The notes beneath the pieces are model-generated. The model did not search any database, had not been told where the DNA came from, and worked only from the letters and a program-made list of their open reading frames with translations. A DNA stretch of 64,000 bases from the NCBI GenBank assembly GCA_038373885.1, contig JAWZYV010019914.1, positions 923,476 through 987,475 of the forward strand, written 5' to 3'. Made by a program: the position numbers and the translations under genes. The DNA comes from Cheiracanthium punctorium (taxonomy: Eukaryota > Arthropoda > Arachnida > Araneae > Cheiracanthiidae). Positions 45,570-58,110 of the stretch are shown in pieces (position 1 is the first letter of the stretch; each line of letters opens with the position of its first letter).

Positions 45570-46858
45570 ACTACAGTTATAAGTTACCGGTGCTATTTTA
45601 AAGTATCAGTATACTGCTCATAACAGTTAGAAAATATAAAAAACAGTTTATACCTAATTAGCTGAGTGAGTTTTTGTATGAGAGAAATCAAGCATTTTCT
45701 CTCACACACGCAATTGGAGTTAATTTGATGGGAGCAGAATTTTAAAAACTGCAAAACTTTCATCACACATAAAATTATATTTAAATCACAATAGCTAACC
45801 TGAGCATAAAAAAGTGCAACTTCACTTTTCTTTGTAGAACTTTGTTGCTGTGCTTTTCTTCAAAAATTCCTTGCAATTTAATGCATTATAGATGCAAAAT
45901 TTTATACATTTCCCTGTTAGTCCGCAGATAGTTTTAGCTAATATTTTTTCCTTAACCAGTGTGATTTGTTTCAAAGCGGACAAATTTTAAGCAATGCTCA
46001 GTGCCTAGTTTACTAATGCTTCAAAATGCCCTATTAAGATAAAGTGAAATTTTATCCTGCTTATTCTTTACAATACTAGTTTATTAAAGTCTCGTAAATT
46101 ATATGCCAGCTTATGATGTAGTTTCATTTTGTTACATAATTCTTAATAATTTGAACAACAACTAAAATTCTAGAGCTATGCCGGGAGAAAAAGGTGGGGT
46201 TGTGGCTGTGTCATGGACACAGCCACGTGTGTTTTACGTGAAAACGTGTACGAAATGAGTAATATTTTAATTGAGTTTCATTGAGGTTCAAAATTATTAA
46301 TATCGGGGAATGTGTGAATTTTCAAAATTTTAAAGTGCACTACGACTTTCTATGTGTTGTTTTATATTCGTGTGGGAAAAATTTATGTCGATTGGTTGTT
46401 AAAATAGTTTCTTAGATTTTTTTATAATTTGTCTTAGAATGACAAAAATCTGAATCATATAGATTGATATTTCTAATTTTTGTGATGGTAACATCTTGAA
46501 AAAGAAGTTGAAAATCATGGACTTTATAACCTATATGTATCCAATTACATTTTACCAAAACATGAACTAAAAGCTTTTGTGAATAACTCCGTCCTTGTCA
46601 GTTCCATAGTAGAGTTCAATTAATGCCATTAGTGTTTTTGTTTATATTGTTAGGAAAATCACGAAGTAAGTGTACGTTAAAATAGTCCAACAAGCTTGAA
46701 AAGCCAATATAGAATTTTTATTCGACGAATCGAAACACTAATATCACACACAATAAATAAATAAATAACATATGCAACTGCAAATAATTAACTATCACAG
46801 CAATAAAACTATTCAAATAGCAGTGTCAATCGTATATCTCAGCTCTCTATATCACCTA

Positions 46859-46912
46859 TTTTTAGATTTCCAAGAATCTCATCAATTTTTAGATTTCCAA
46901 GAGTCTCACCTG
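46859..46912. repeat. 27-bp repeat, two copies
   Basis: tttttagatttccaagaatc and its neighbour differ at only a few positions and lie head to tail. It is a minor local duplication in the intron. Confidence 0.7.
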
Positions 46913-47214
46913 TTTTTAACATTTCTAAGCGGTGACGTCATATCTCTCGATTTTTCTCATAACTTCTTTTCTAGCTGAGATAATGCCAAAATTTTTGTAT
47001 TTCCGAGAACTTTCTTTTGTTTGCCAAAGTGACCAAATCGTCGCCAAAACGCTCTCCCAGTTTGTTGGCAAGATCGAAAGGTTACATATTAATTTCACTT
47101 GCAGGAATGCCTGTACACCTCTCTTGCCAGCAGCACACAATAATGCGGGGAAACAACATTACAATTTTTGTAACAATGGGATTTAAAAGGAAAAAATCTC
47201 ATGGATAATTTAAG

Positions 47215-47300
47215 ATGACTAGGGGCCAAGGCCCCCAGACTCGCTACGCTCGCTTTTCGTATGAGGGATTCGGCCCCTAATCAGGCCCCTAATTCGTAAA
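47215..47300. repeat. GC-rich palindromic patch
   Basis: Words such as AGGGGCC, GGCCCC, GGCCCCTAAT (twice) and CGCTACGCTCG give several overlapping short inverted repeats in an otherwise AT-rich intron. It is probably the end or a fragment of a mobile element. No boundaries can be set. Confidence 0.4.
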
Positions 47301-47690
47301 AAAGACATAATTTCAGCAGACAAAACCCGAAGATTGGATCAGATAGAATGTTACTGAGCTAAGCTACACATTGCTTGGTTCTTTCATCTTCATTGGTACA
47401 TAAAAAGTTAAACTTCACATTACAGTAGACCCCCTACCCCTCATAACACGGTAGATATTTTGTTATGGGAATCCGTGTTCTACGGGTCCTGCGCTATACT
47501 CCACCTGGATTGCGGACTCCGCTTATAATCGCTGTAAAAATGATTTGCACTCCTCAGAAACACAATGATATTTAATGTTGCCATTCAAAAGTTATATTAA
47601 TTAGGAGCTAAAGCGTAATAAAATCAGAACATATGTTTCAGCTGCATTTTTAATAATGTAAAACCTATTGGACACACACCTTGCGAATTT

Positions 47691-47815
47691 GCCACCCATG
47701 GCGATTTTTCATTATTTGGCGACTTGCGTACATGTAAAGTTAATAAAAGCTACGGAACAGATAGAATAGCCTGCCACCCATGGCGACTTTTCATTATTTG
47801 GTGATTTACACATGC
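47691..47815. repeat. 82-bp spaced direct repeat
   Basis: gccacccatggcgattttt (47691) recurs at 47773 as gccacccatggcgactttt, followed in both by cattatttgg. It is a two-unit tandem duplication with some divergence. Confidence 0.7.
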
Positions 47816-50550
47816 TCAGAACCTAAATTTACTGTCCATTTAAGGTACCGGAAAACCGTTATCCATATTTTCATTTACATAATCGTTTGCAGATTGGGGT
47901 ACTTAACATCACGAATTATACCATCTCGTCGCGCTAGCAAATATCCAAAGTGTACTATAACTGCTATAATGGCATAGTTAACGCCGCCAAAATATTTCTA
48001 CTGATAGCCAATAATCCAGCTGGACGAGAACCGGCTTTAAAATAATCTACATTTTAATTATTTTTCATTTTCAAGATATTAGTTATTCTGTTTTGGAAAA
48101 ACGAATAATCGCTCATTCTAAACTCCTGTTGTCTAAGCGAACTTACTATTTGAAAATCGTCAACTTTGTGTAACACATTTTGAGTTACTTATTTCATATA
48201 GTTTTTATTTTGGCGTAAAATGGGCGTAATTCTAACTCATGTTTGTAAATTTCACGCGATTCTAGATACTTGGAAACGCTTTGTTGCAAAGGAATTTTGA
48301 TAGCCAAATAGTGTAAGAAGAAAATTAATATATTTTGAATGCATATTCCGTAATATGCTAATTTGAATACAATATAATAAAGCTCAATAATTAAACCTAC
48401 AAAGATGATTTTGATAAAGTAAATATATACGTATAAAAACGACAAAAATTTGCATTTAGTAATTTAAAATAAAATTTGGAAGGAAGACAGAAAGTGGGTA
48501 GTATGCAATAATAATTTTGAAGGCTGGATAGAAAATAATAATAAAGAAGAAAATACAGAAACGCAGTTGCGTAAAAGGTATGGTAATAGGTGACCATAAG
48601 GAAAAACCTTCATCAAAAAGTTAAAAAATAATAATAATGTCATTATTTACATTAATACTTTACAATACGTTGCCCTATTTGCCCCTGTTTGTATCATTTC
48701 GCCATAGAGCCGATATCTTAAACTTTATTTTGGCCGATAGCAAAAATGCAACCGGTCAAGCCGATGAATTTAACAATCAATTTGAGTATTTGATTTCATT
48801 CGATTTTCAACAGAGTAAAAAAGAATATTTTCTAGAAGACAAAATATATACATGATTTTCAGGATTTATGATTCTAAACCTCACCCAATACATTATTTTT
48901 TCTTTCTTTTTCTAAATTTAGCGTATTCGTGAAATCAGCAACGTATGTTAGGGGAAATGTTTTATTTTCAAGCATTTTTTATTTTATTTATTTATGTATT
49001 TTGATAACGCTAAAGTGAGTAAAAGCCAACTCGTAAAAGTAAAAAGAAATTCATAATGTACGTATTTTCCAATGAAATCCATCTTTGACATTTCGATCCG
49101 TTCAGTATCACTTACTTTCAAACTCGCAAGTGCTGATCAATTCCAATTCTGCTTGGCATGACGATTTAAGAACGCCGTAATCAAATGGCATATTAAATAC
49201 GGAATTTTTTTATTGAATTCTGCTTTCAAGATTCTTGATGTACTGATTGCATGAAAAAAATCACAATATCCTTGAATTCGTGTTTACTGCACGTGGGAGG
49301 TAGAAATTACGGCAGCGACCTCACCAATCCTGTTGCAATTAATAGCCTATTCTTACTCCAAAACATTTTGAATTTGTTTCTTCTTTTGTAAAAGCGGTTT
49401 TTGATAAAATATCTAGTAATGATATTAATGGAAAAGAGGTTAAATAACATAAATAGGTATACAAAAGAAATTTGTCGTGTAATTTGTGAAATACACATTA
49501 ACTCATTTAGTCATTAACTCATTTATTGTTACATTATTTAACTCATTTACTGCTACATTATTTAACTCATTTGCTGTCACAATTACACAGGGGAATAAAG
49601 AAAACATGTTTTTTAGTCTGTTACATCGTTTCTACGACTTTTTAAAAAAATTTGGACTGCACGAAAGTTACCTTTTGGTCAAAACAGGTAAAAAGCCAAA
49701 TAATTCTTTTGGCTCTCCAGGGAAATCATATAGTTTCTGAAGAAAAAGAATGAAATAGGAAATCTGTAAAGAATTTCCTCTAATGTTCGTTATTTTACCC
49801 TACGCTGGTCGAATGTGGCTTTATATGCCTTTACAGGTCCCTTACTGCAGTTCAATGCGTTACGTGATCGTAGGGAAGAAAGGTACTTTTCATTTTCAGT
49901 CAAATCTTTCGGGATGCAGCAAAAGTAAAGAAGTTTCTGTGAGTTCAGGGAGATGAATATCTGGTTCAAATTTTCACTTTTCTCTAAAATGTCAGCAGTC
50001 AAGCAATGATTTTTTACTAAAAAATATCATTTGTCATCATAAGCGAAACAGATCTATTTTCATTGTTAGAAAAAATCCTGACACTTTAAATTTGTATTAA
50101 TGCACTCATTTTGTAGGAACTTCACTTACATTTTTTTAACAATCCCATAAAAAAAAATTGTTTTAAAATACTTTAGTTGAATATCTTCACTTGTAAAATA
50201 AATTAAAAAAACACTACACTATTGCAGCTGGGATTTTTAATTTAATGCTTTTATTATGAATTAAACTGAAGTTTTCTTTACACCACGAGTCATAGGTGGA
50301 ATAAATTTTACTTACTGCAAATAATTCCTTCATAATTTGGTATTTTATGATCAACTAGTACATATTTATCATAGATTACATGTACAAATATGCTATCTAA
50401 ATCAGTGTAGTTTATTATTTTGTGGTATTATAGAAATTGCTTTAAATGAATATTCTCTACTTATGATAAAAGCAGAGGTTTGTGTGTCGGTGGCATTACG
50501 GACAAACTATATGGACAAAGTATTATGGACAAGCTATTACGGATAATTAT

Positions 50551-50606
50551 TACTATGTACCAAATTAATTGCTACACGTAAGTAGCCATTAATTTGGTAC
50601 ATAGTA
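50551..50606. repeat. near-perfect hairpin with ~25-bp arms
   Basis: TACTATGTACCAAATTAATT at 50551 is matched by its complement ending at 50606, with one mismatch and a loop of about 6 bases. Directly before it, at 50499-50545, are four short repeats built on (t/c)ggacaa. The pair may be one composite repeat or MITE end. Confidence 0.75.
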
Positions 50607-53600
50607 CTAATTTGGTGTATAGGAAGTTCTAAACACTAAAAAGTTAAACTTCCAAAGTGATTTTTTTTTTTAATTTGGCCTGGAAATTTTTTAATTGAGT
50701 ATTTATGGATTTTTGATCGAGTTTTCATGGATATTCAGCAACAGAAGCGGAAATAATATCTCCAAGGATATCATCGGATAGGCGGGAAAATTTTATTTCA
50801 AGAGCAGTTTTATTGGTTTAGTCAAATTATACATTCAACCCTCTTTAAACGAAATAAAAATATCATTTCTATGAGATTTTCTATGAAAGAGTGAAACAAA
50901 ATTTTTAATTTAAGAACCTGCTGCGTAAAAATTTCGCTATTTAGCCTCTACTTTTCTGGTTTACGTTATTTTGGTAACGCAAGCATTGAAATTGCGCATT
51001 TGAAAAAGGAAAATAAAAAGTAATCTAGCATTTTCGAACGTTTCCTCGAGTTTTAATTGACGTCACTTTGATGTCACAAGAGTAAAAACGAATTCAAAAT
51101 CCGAAGAGATTAACAGATTGTGCCTTAAAAATTACGCTCAAATAAATTCAGAAAATTCTCAGGTCTCCTATTAACTGGAAAGTCATTGATTTAAATATAA
51201 GATAATATTTTATTAACGATTTTTCAAACTGCTGCATCCTGAAATCTATCGGTCAGAATGCTCTTTTAATTTTGTTCGATATTAAAATGCTCATTTACTC
51301 TTTCATTGAAAGCTTAAACATATAAACAAGAAATATCACAAATGACATTTTTTGCAAATTTCAAAGTAAGGCAATGTTTTAAAAAATAGCAGATTTGCAA
51401 CGCCATTAAGTTGTTATTTGCGTTGCCTTGGTTGTAAAGCCATTGGTTAATTCGGCATTAAAAGAAACCATGTGTTAAATTTTGGGAAAGTACCATGTAG
51501 GAGGCTGAAACTCCGTTGCATCTGCTATGGGTATGAGCGTAGTAAGTATGTGTAGCTCTGGTAAATTGGAAAGTCTGTATCCATATATGCGAAGGGAAAA
51601 CTCCAAAATTCAGAAAACGGACATTTCTCTCCTTGGGGACTCCTGGAACGTCTGGACTCCATGACATCGCAAGGGACACCTGCACATTTATAGCTACAAT
51701 AGCATAAAATGTCCAGGAATAATTTTGAAAGCACCAAGGAATTAATACTTTGTTTCTTTCACAATATGCATATTAATTTTTTGGAACTGAGAACTGTAAA
51801 AATTACTTTAGTTTTCACTTTATTGTTGAATTTAACTGCTTAAGTTACCGTAATGAATTCTGATACTATGATTACTATTATGGTAAAGAGACTATGAAAT
51901 TAGTAATATATTTTAAATTTTAATAAGTGAATTTGACATCATTTTGATGTCACGAATTTCGAATAGCATCAGAAACTCACTCATGGTATGCGTTTTATGG
52001 AGAAATTATGTCGCAATCGTTAATTTGCAAGCCAAGATTAGAGCTACATTAATTCAGGCGGAATCATAACCTCCGATATTTGTTTCCCATTATGTATCGA
52101 TCTATGTGCACTGTTGTATTTGTTATTGTATTCTATCTCTATGATAAACCGAAACTTTAATATGCTGCAAAAATAGGTGGTTGTGCTTTACCAAATTGTT
52201 CCAGTCATTCAAGAAATGGTTTCAAGATATTTTGATTTCCCTTGACGAAAGAAGACAAAATTGGATAAAAAAAACAGACAAATTACTCACTCCTTTGTAT
52301 TTTCATCTGCGTAGTCCGCCATTTTTGTTTCACTGGAAAACAAGCGTGGTGGAATAAGTCAGTTCGGTTTTTAATATCATTAGCCATGATAGCCAAAAAG
52401 TACATGAACAGTGAATATTTCATTTAGATATATTTCACTATCTGAAACATCAACAATATTTTTAGACTGTTTTACTAAGTTTTTCTAAGGTGTTCTGAAG
52501 AATGACAGCGATTATGCATCATTTACGCTTTACGCATTAAGACAAAATAAAGCTGTTGTCCACATCATGTGACGTTTAAAATTAAAAGAAAAAGTATTGT
52601 TCTTAAAAATACAGTATTATGAATAAATAGATTTGTTTATAAAACGCTTTTTGTATTCTTTTGATTGTAAGTAATGCTAATATAGTTTTTATACCACAGT
52701 TTTTCAGTTGCAATGTGTATTATACCAGGTTAGTATTTTTAAGGCAACGCTTATGTTATGAGGCAAAAACTTTCGCATATTTTGGTTGTCCGCGACACCC
52801 GTACGAATAACGGGTATACAGTCAGTGATTAAAAAAGAAGTGAGAAACATTTCTCACACTTATCGCTTCAAAATATCACTTCAAGGAATAGAACTACGTA
52901 ATTATGCTTAATCGTGTCTTGTGAATGGGAAATAATAATAGTTTTAAAATAGTGTGCACGTGTCACGATTATTATTTAAAACGCAAAACACGATAATAAC
53001 TCAATGTTACAAACACGACCGAATTCAAAATGAGAAAATAAGGTATTTGGCACAGAATGATTCATCTGAATTTTGAGAGCAGAATCGATCTGGTAATCAT
53101 ATGATGGCAAACATTGGGATTGGAGTAAAACTCAATAGAAATCTAATTACATCCCCCTAGTTCTGCGATCTTGCAGGACGCACGCAAGTCTCATGAAGAA
53201 CTAACAGTGGAGAGGATGACATTGATAAATAGTCCTTTCGCATCGAATTTAACCGCTCGAGCTCAATTCTGTAATTGATGGCATTGATTAGAAAATTACG
53301 GGGCAATCGAGAACTGGTGTTTAGTGTTTTGGAAAATCGACATGATTTTGGGGGGAATGAAACTACTTGAGTCGTATGTGCTTTTATGCTGAATTTAAGC
53401 AAATTCAATTTGGTTACGTAAGTTACAAAGTTTAGGTAAGTTGTTTTGTAAAGCGTGTTTGATAGATCATAGGTTCTGTTTACAGATCACACAAAGCTTG
53501 AAGAAGTGTTTAAGAAATTTTGTAGAAAGGTAATTTAACATTAGTTTTTAATTGGCTAGAAAATGCTCAAGGGGAAGTTCTAAATGGTGAAGTTGTATAT

Positions 53601-55723
53601 CATCTTCATTTTAGACAAAGTAAATGAGAGAAAAAGCTCATTTTTGCCAACTTGAAAAAAAAATGAAATTTATCAAACTAAATTTTTTAGTTTTATTTGG
53701 AGCAAGGAAATTAATGAAAATCTTTCCTTCTAAATATTTCCATTTTCGAAAGCTGCTGGACCCATTACTTCGGATAATCGAGTTTATGCGCCGTACTTAC
53801 TTTTCAAACGGTATGATAAAAAGTATGTATAATGAAACTTGGTCTTTCTAAAGAAAGTAAACAAACGAGTTTAGTAATATTTTCCCCCATGTTTGAATTT
53901 TAACTTCTGTAATTAAGCTACAGAATTGTCTGGCATGTAGTTTGCGAAACTTGTTTATTTTGTATTATTTTTTAAATTTATTAATTGTGGCTATTTGGAA
54001 TAGAATATGAAAACCTTTAACATACTGTACGTATGTACTGCAAGTTTTTGTTAAAGTGTCTGATCTAAACGACGTTAATTCTGTTAAAAAAAAATAAAAA
54101 AATAAAAAAATAAAATCTAATATTTGAGTCCTTTTTTCTCTTCTTTTCCCTTTCTAAGAAATCTTTTTATGAATTGGGAAACTAAATAAGATATTCTTCT
54201 CAACAACAGTTTAACCCGACCTCTGATTTGAAAAAAGAATGAGAAGTACGAAATAAAAATGATTCAGTCAGTCCGCTGAGTCTATTGAATTATTTACTCC
54301 CACTGGCTGCAATCGGATCCTGTACGTGGTCCAGCAAAAATAATCTTTGTGACTCGTGTTTACGAATGAAAAAAAAAAAATTTTTTTTCGATATATTTGC
54401 CTGCTGCATTTCTGAAAGTCTGCCAATTTGTTTCACGAGGAAGGAGTGGATGGATTTGTTGGTTTCTTTTGTTCTCAAACCTAGAAATATCTTTTCATTG
54501 GATACTTCAGAAATATATTACTGTGTAAGTGCATTCCTGAGTTTATTTTTTTTTTGTTAACTTAATTTTGAAAGGACCCCTTTTTAAGGTTATTCCTATG
54601 CCAAGAGCAACGATGGTCGGCGGAAATTGCACTAGGATTCAGGGTCATAAAGCTGGGTGAAATAATGGTGTTTTGTTTTTGCAATCTTAGATATTTACTA
54701 TGAAACCGTAGAAAGAAAAGTGCAAGCACTGGATTTTTTTTTTCCGTATGAACATTACGTCGTCAAGGGGAATCTTCTCTAGTGTAAAAACTTTCTGTGA
54801 AGATATTTTGAGTGGTTTTATACAGAGTAGATTATGTTTTGTAGTGCGGATACAACTTCGATTTTATCAATTGATATGTGTCCAGTTTTTAGATCTTTAT
54901 TTTTTAATGTATAAATTTTCCATATAAATTTGCCTGCAGAAACTTAACTTCTGATGTTTTGGTGATAAATTTAAAGCTAGTAAAAATTGGATTTCCTATT
55001 CAAAAGTTGGATAGTATACTGTTTAAATTCAAGATATCGAACGAGTTTGTGCGAAGTGAGTGCTATTTGCAAAATTAAATTTAAATGTTTTGTAATACTC
55101 TTTGAAACAATTATGCCCAAACATCTCACTCATGTTTAAGTGCTTTATCTTTATTCCTGCAGTAAATATCAAGAAAAACTTGATTGTTTATTGGGTGTCT
55201 TTGCTAATTTTAAATTTCGTTAAAAATTACTTATTAATGGTCCCTTTTTTATAAAATTCTAAGCTCTCTTCTTTATGGTAGTATATATTTCTAATTATTT
55301 TAATTTATTTGTTCTCTGAAAAAGATAATGGCCATAACAAATCATTATTTTGAAATATCTGAAAGAAAAAAGGCCAAAATGAAAGCAAAAAAAAAAAAGC
55401 TTGAAAGCATATGAAGGAGAATTAAAAATTAAACTATATTTTTCTCTTTATTTATGATCTTATAATACAAAAACATAAAGCTCAGGATGCTGTCTTAGTT
55501 TTGTTTTTAAGTATTTGGTCATTAACATCATTTTCATTTTCAGTTACGTAATGTTACGCTACGTTATCCCCATGGAATGACCCATATACCAATGAACTTG
55601 TGCAGCTAAATCAATGCGTAGTTGGGGGATTTAAAATAATTTTACATACCAGTACTACTGAACACATGAGAACGATTCTACGGTTGTCATTACAACGTTA
55701 CTGATATATTCTCTTCCTGGCAG

Positions 55724-55859
55724 CTTACTCGATCGGGCAGTGAAGTGGTGTTTCTGAGGAACGTCGCTCTCGACTCTGCAGGGGCCTACAAGTGTCAAGT
55801 GTCCACTGACGCTCCCACTTACAGCTGTGTTCAAGCCGTCAAGGAAATGAACGTTATCG
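55724..55859 (+). CDS. Beaten-path-like Ig domain, second half (exon)
   Basis: It starts after a pyrimidine-rich acceptor (ctcttcctggcag) in phase 0, exactly matching the donor phase of the exon at 34134-34348. It ends at ATC G|GTAAGT in phase 1. It encodes about 45 residues with the Ig F-strand signature (LDSAGAYKCQVSTDAPTY), including the Cys that should form the disulphide with the Cys of the first exon, then an extra Cys (YSCVQ) and MNVI. The extra Cys could pair with the one at the start of the first exon. Together the two exons make one complete Ig domain flanked by phase-1 introns, the usual modular arrangement. The second Ig domain and C-terminus are not in the window. Confidence 0.92.
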
Positions 55860-56756
55860 GTAAGTGGATCAATTACGAATGAAATTTCTCCATGACTTCA
55901 TGTAGTCTCTTCTGCCGAAATTACTGCAGGATATGTTAACATACACTGAATTACTGATAGTTTAGTTTGTTGAGAAGTGTCTGTTTGGAAATGATAAATA
56001 TAACTAACACTTTTAATGTAATATGCACTGAATGTATTTTAAAGCTGTGTATTGTGCTTTAATACTTATTATCGTAGAAAATCTATTAATGCTATCAATT
56101 AATTATACTAATACTACCGATTCCCGTTTTCTCCGTCTGAAATGCTCAGTAAACTTGTGAACATATCAAACTGTGTAATCTACAAGAGGTATTTAGAATC
56201 GCACAAAATTGCAACAAAATATTCCTAAGTTAGAGTTTTACAGATGAATAAAGTGGATGATTTGTCCTGTTTAGCGATTTTGAGCAGGTATATTGCAGAG
56301 GCTGCTTAAAAAAAATAAAAAGTAATATCTGAACAATGATTAGTAATCCTACGTTATTATATCCCGCAGTAGTTTCAACAGAAAAGACTATCTGGGGGTA
56401 TTTCATAAAATTATTACTTGCCTTTAGCGTCATATTTATAATGTGTATTAATTGTTGATTATACTCATTTTAATATCGTAATGTAAAAGGGGTAAATTTA
56501 ATATATTCCCTCATTTCAATGTACATGGAGAAGTTCCTATGCACTTACTCCGAACTATTCTTATCGCAAACCATGAACTATTTCCTAATTCAGTACCTGC
56601 TTTCATGCAGTGCATATAAAATGCTTTATCAGATCGTTTCTAGCATTTCTACGATAAATAGGCCCGCTGCTGTTAATAAACGGGCGTAAAAATGGCGGAG
56701 CAACTTTTCCCGCCCTCATCCATCTCGAGTTGCTTAGACCCATTCCAGAAGCTTTT

Positions 56757-56945
56757 ATTTATGCAAATGCAGATTGAAGTGAGTATTTTTGATGAATGGC
56801 TCTTTAAAACCGCTGGAACACGCAGCAGAGGATGTATTTATCAGAAGACCGAAGTTTCGAAAACTGCCTTAAGATATAGAGGCATCGCGGCGAAGAATGC
56901 GAATGAATAACGAAGACATTTTGCGATTAATTGGCTGAGATTTAG
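56757..56945 (+). repeat. ancient direct repeat, first copy
   Basis: It aligns by eye to 57924-58110. Shared words in the same order are tttatgcaaatg, gaagtga/aaagtga, gaag.ccgaag/gaacgaaag with tttcgaaactgcctt, and aataacgaag...attaattgg. Both copies lie in the same intron about 1.17 kb apart. There are no terminal repeats or coding signs. It is either an old interspersed repeat or a duplicated non-coding element. Confidence 0.6.
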
Positions 56946-57923
56946 TAGCCACGTTCTCGAAGTTTTACCTTGTTGAATACCGGAAGTTTTGAACAACGGA
57001 AAGCTTGTTTGTGCTGTAGATTATTAGAAAGTGCGCGCTATATGAATTGATTTTTAGAAAGAAAAACAGACGAAAATGGAAATGTAAGGACTTTTGGGGA
57101 ACATCAACATTAATTATGAAAATACGTATTAACACGTAAAAGAAACGGCTGAATTTGGATTTCTATAAGTGTTATTTACTATAAGAAGTTTAAGAATTCA
57201 CTTTTAGCAACTATTTTAAATTGAAAAAGCGTTAGTGACAAACACTTTTTTAAAAATTTGATTTGGAGTAGTTACAGTCTCAAAGTTTTGCTTCAATTTC
57301 TTAGTATTTCTAATAAGCAATCGTCTTAATTTTTAATAAGTACATTTTTTTTTCGTTTCATTAAATGAGAAACACACGTCATTAATCTAGCACATAAATA
57401 TTGATCAACACAATACAATTTCTGAACCTCCGTAATAATTAAATTCTACTCTTTAACACGTGTTATTCAAGCATAAAATGTTAGATAATTCAAATGCCTT
57501 TTTGTTGTATTATTTCTTGTTTGAAGGATAAAACATTATCCTTGAAGGATATAACATTATCCTACAGTAAAGATAATTAAAATTTTGTAAAATAATCACA
57601 TAAAAGGTGACTTATCAAGCTATTAGAAACATCCTAAAATAATCTAAAAAGAAGAACAAAAGAACAGTGAAAAAAAACAATTTAGAAAAAAATTTTATAA
57701 TTAGGTGAACACAATATTTAATGCAGTTTGATAAATACCGTTTATGTGTGTTATTTTACAAAGTTTTATTTATTTTATCTTTTAAAAAACAGTTTTTTTT
57801 GAGTGTTTTCCCGTTATTACTTCAAAGATATGAACACAAAAAATAGATATTATCCATGAAAATGGCGAACACACTTTTCTTCAGTGCATTTCAAATCGTT
57901 CAAGCGTTCCAAAGGCTAGAAAT

Positions 57924-58110
57924 TTATGCAAATGAATATTAAAGTGAATGCATTGATAAACAACCTCCAAAACCCCGAAAACATGCCAGGGATAAATTTA
58001 TGCGAAGAACGAAAGTTTTCGAAACTGCCTTCCAAGTCAACTAGAAAGCATCGGGGTCTGAAAATGCTAATAAATAACGAAGAATTTCGGGAATTAATTG
58101 GCGGAAGTTG
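57924..58110 (+). repeat. ancient direct repeat, second copy
   Basis: Partner of the copy at 56757. Both begin with an octamer-like ATGCAAAT. A plus-strand open frame covers this copy but not the other, so the similarity is unlikely to reflect a conserved protein. Confidence 0.6.

Larger units (their letters stand above)
34349..55723 (+). other. 21.4-kb phase-0 intron of the Beat-like gene
   Basis: It is bounded by GTAAGT at 34349 and a CTCTTCCTGGCAG acceptor at 55711-55723. It splits the Ig domain between the core tryptophan region and the second conserved cysteine. It contains a 30-base A run (34522-34551), a hAT MITE, a TTAA-bounded element with a Gypsy fragment, an LTR-like unit, a hairpin-bounded unit with an ORF, a SINE and small repeats, each listed separately. 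The stretches 34560-38310, 48000-50540 and 50660-55700 hold nothing I can name. Frames there are short and lack motifs. Confidence 0.85.

Noticed and set aside
47400..47540. Tigger/pogo-like terminal sequence (agtagaccccc...aacacgg)
   Set aside because: It resembles such ends only in general terms. No opposite terminus or flanking TA pair was identified.
51458..51737. Overlapping minus-strand frames as a transposase relic
   Set aside because: No conserved catalytic or DNA-binding block could be matched in any frame.
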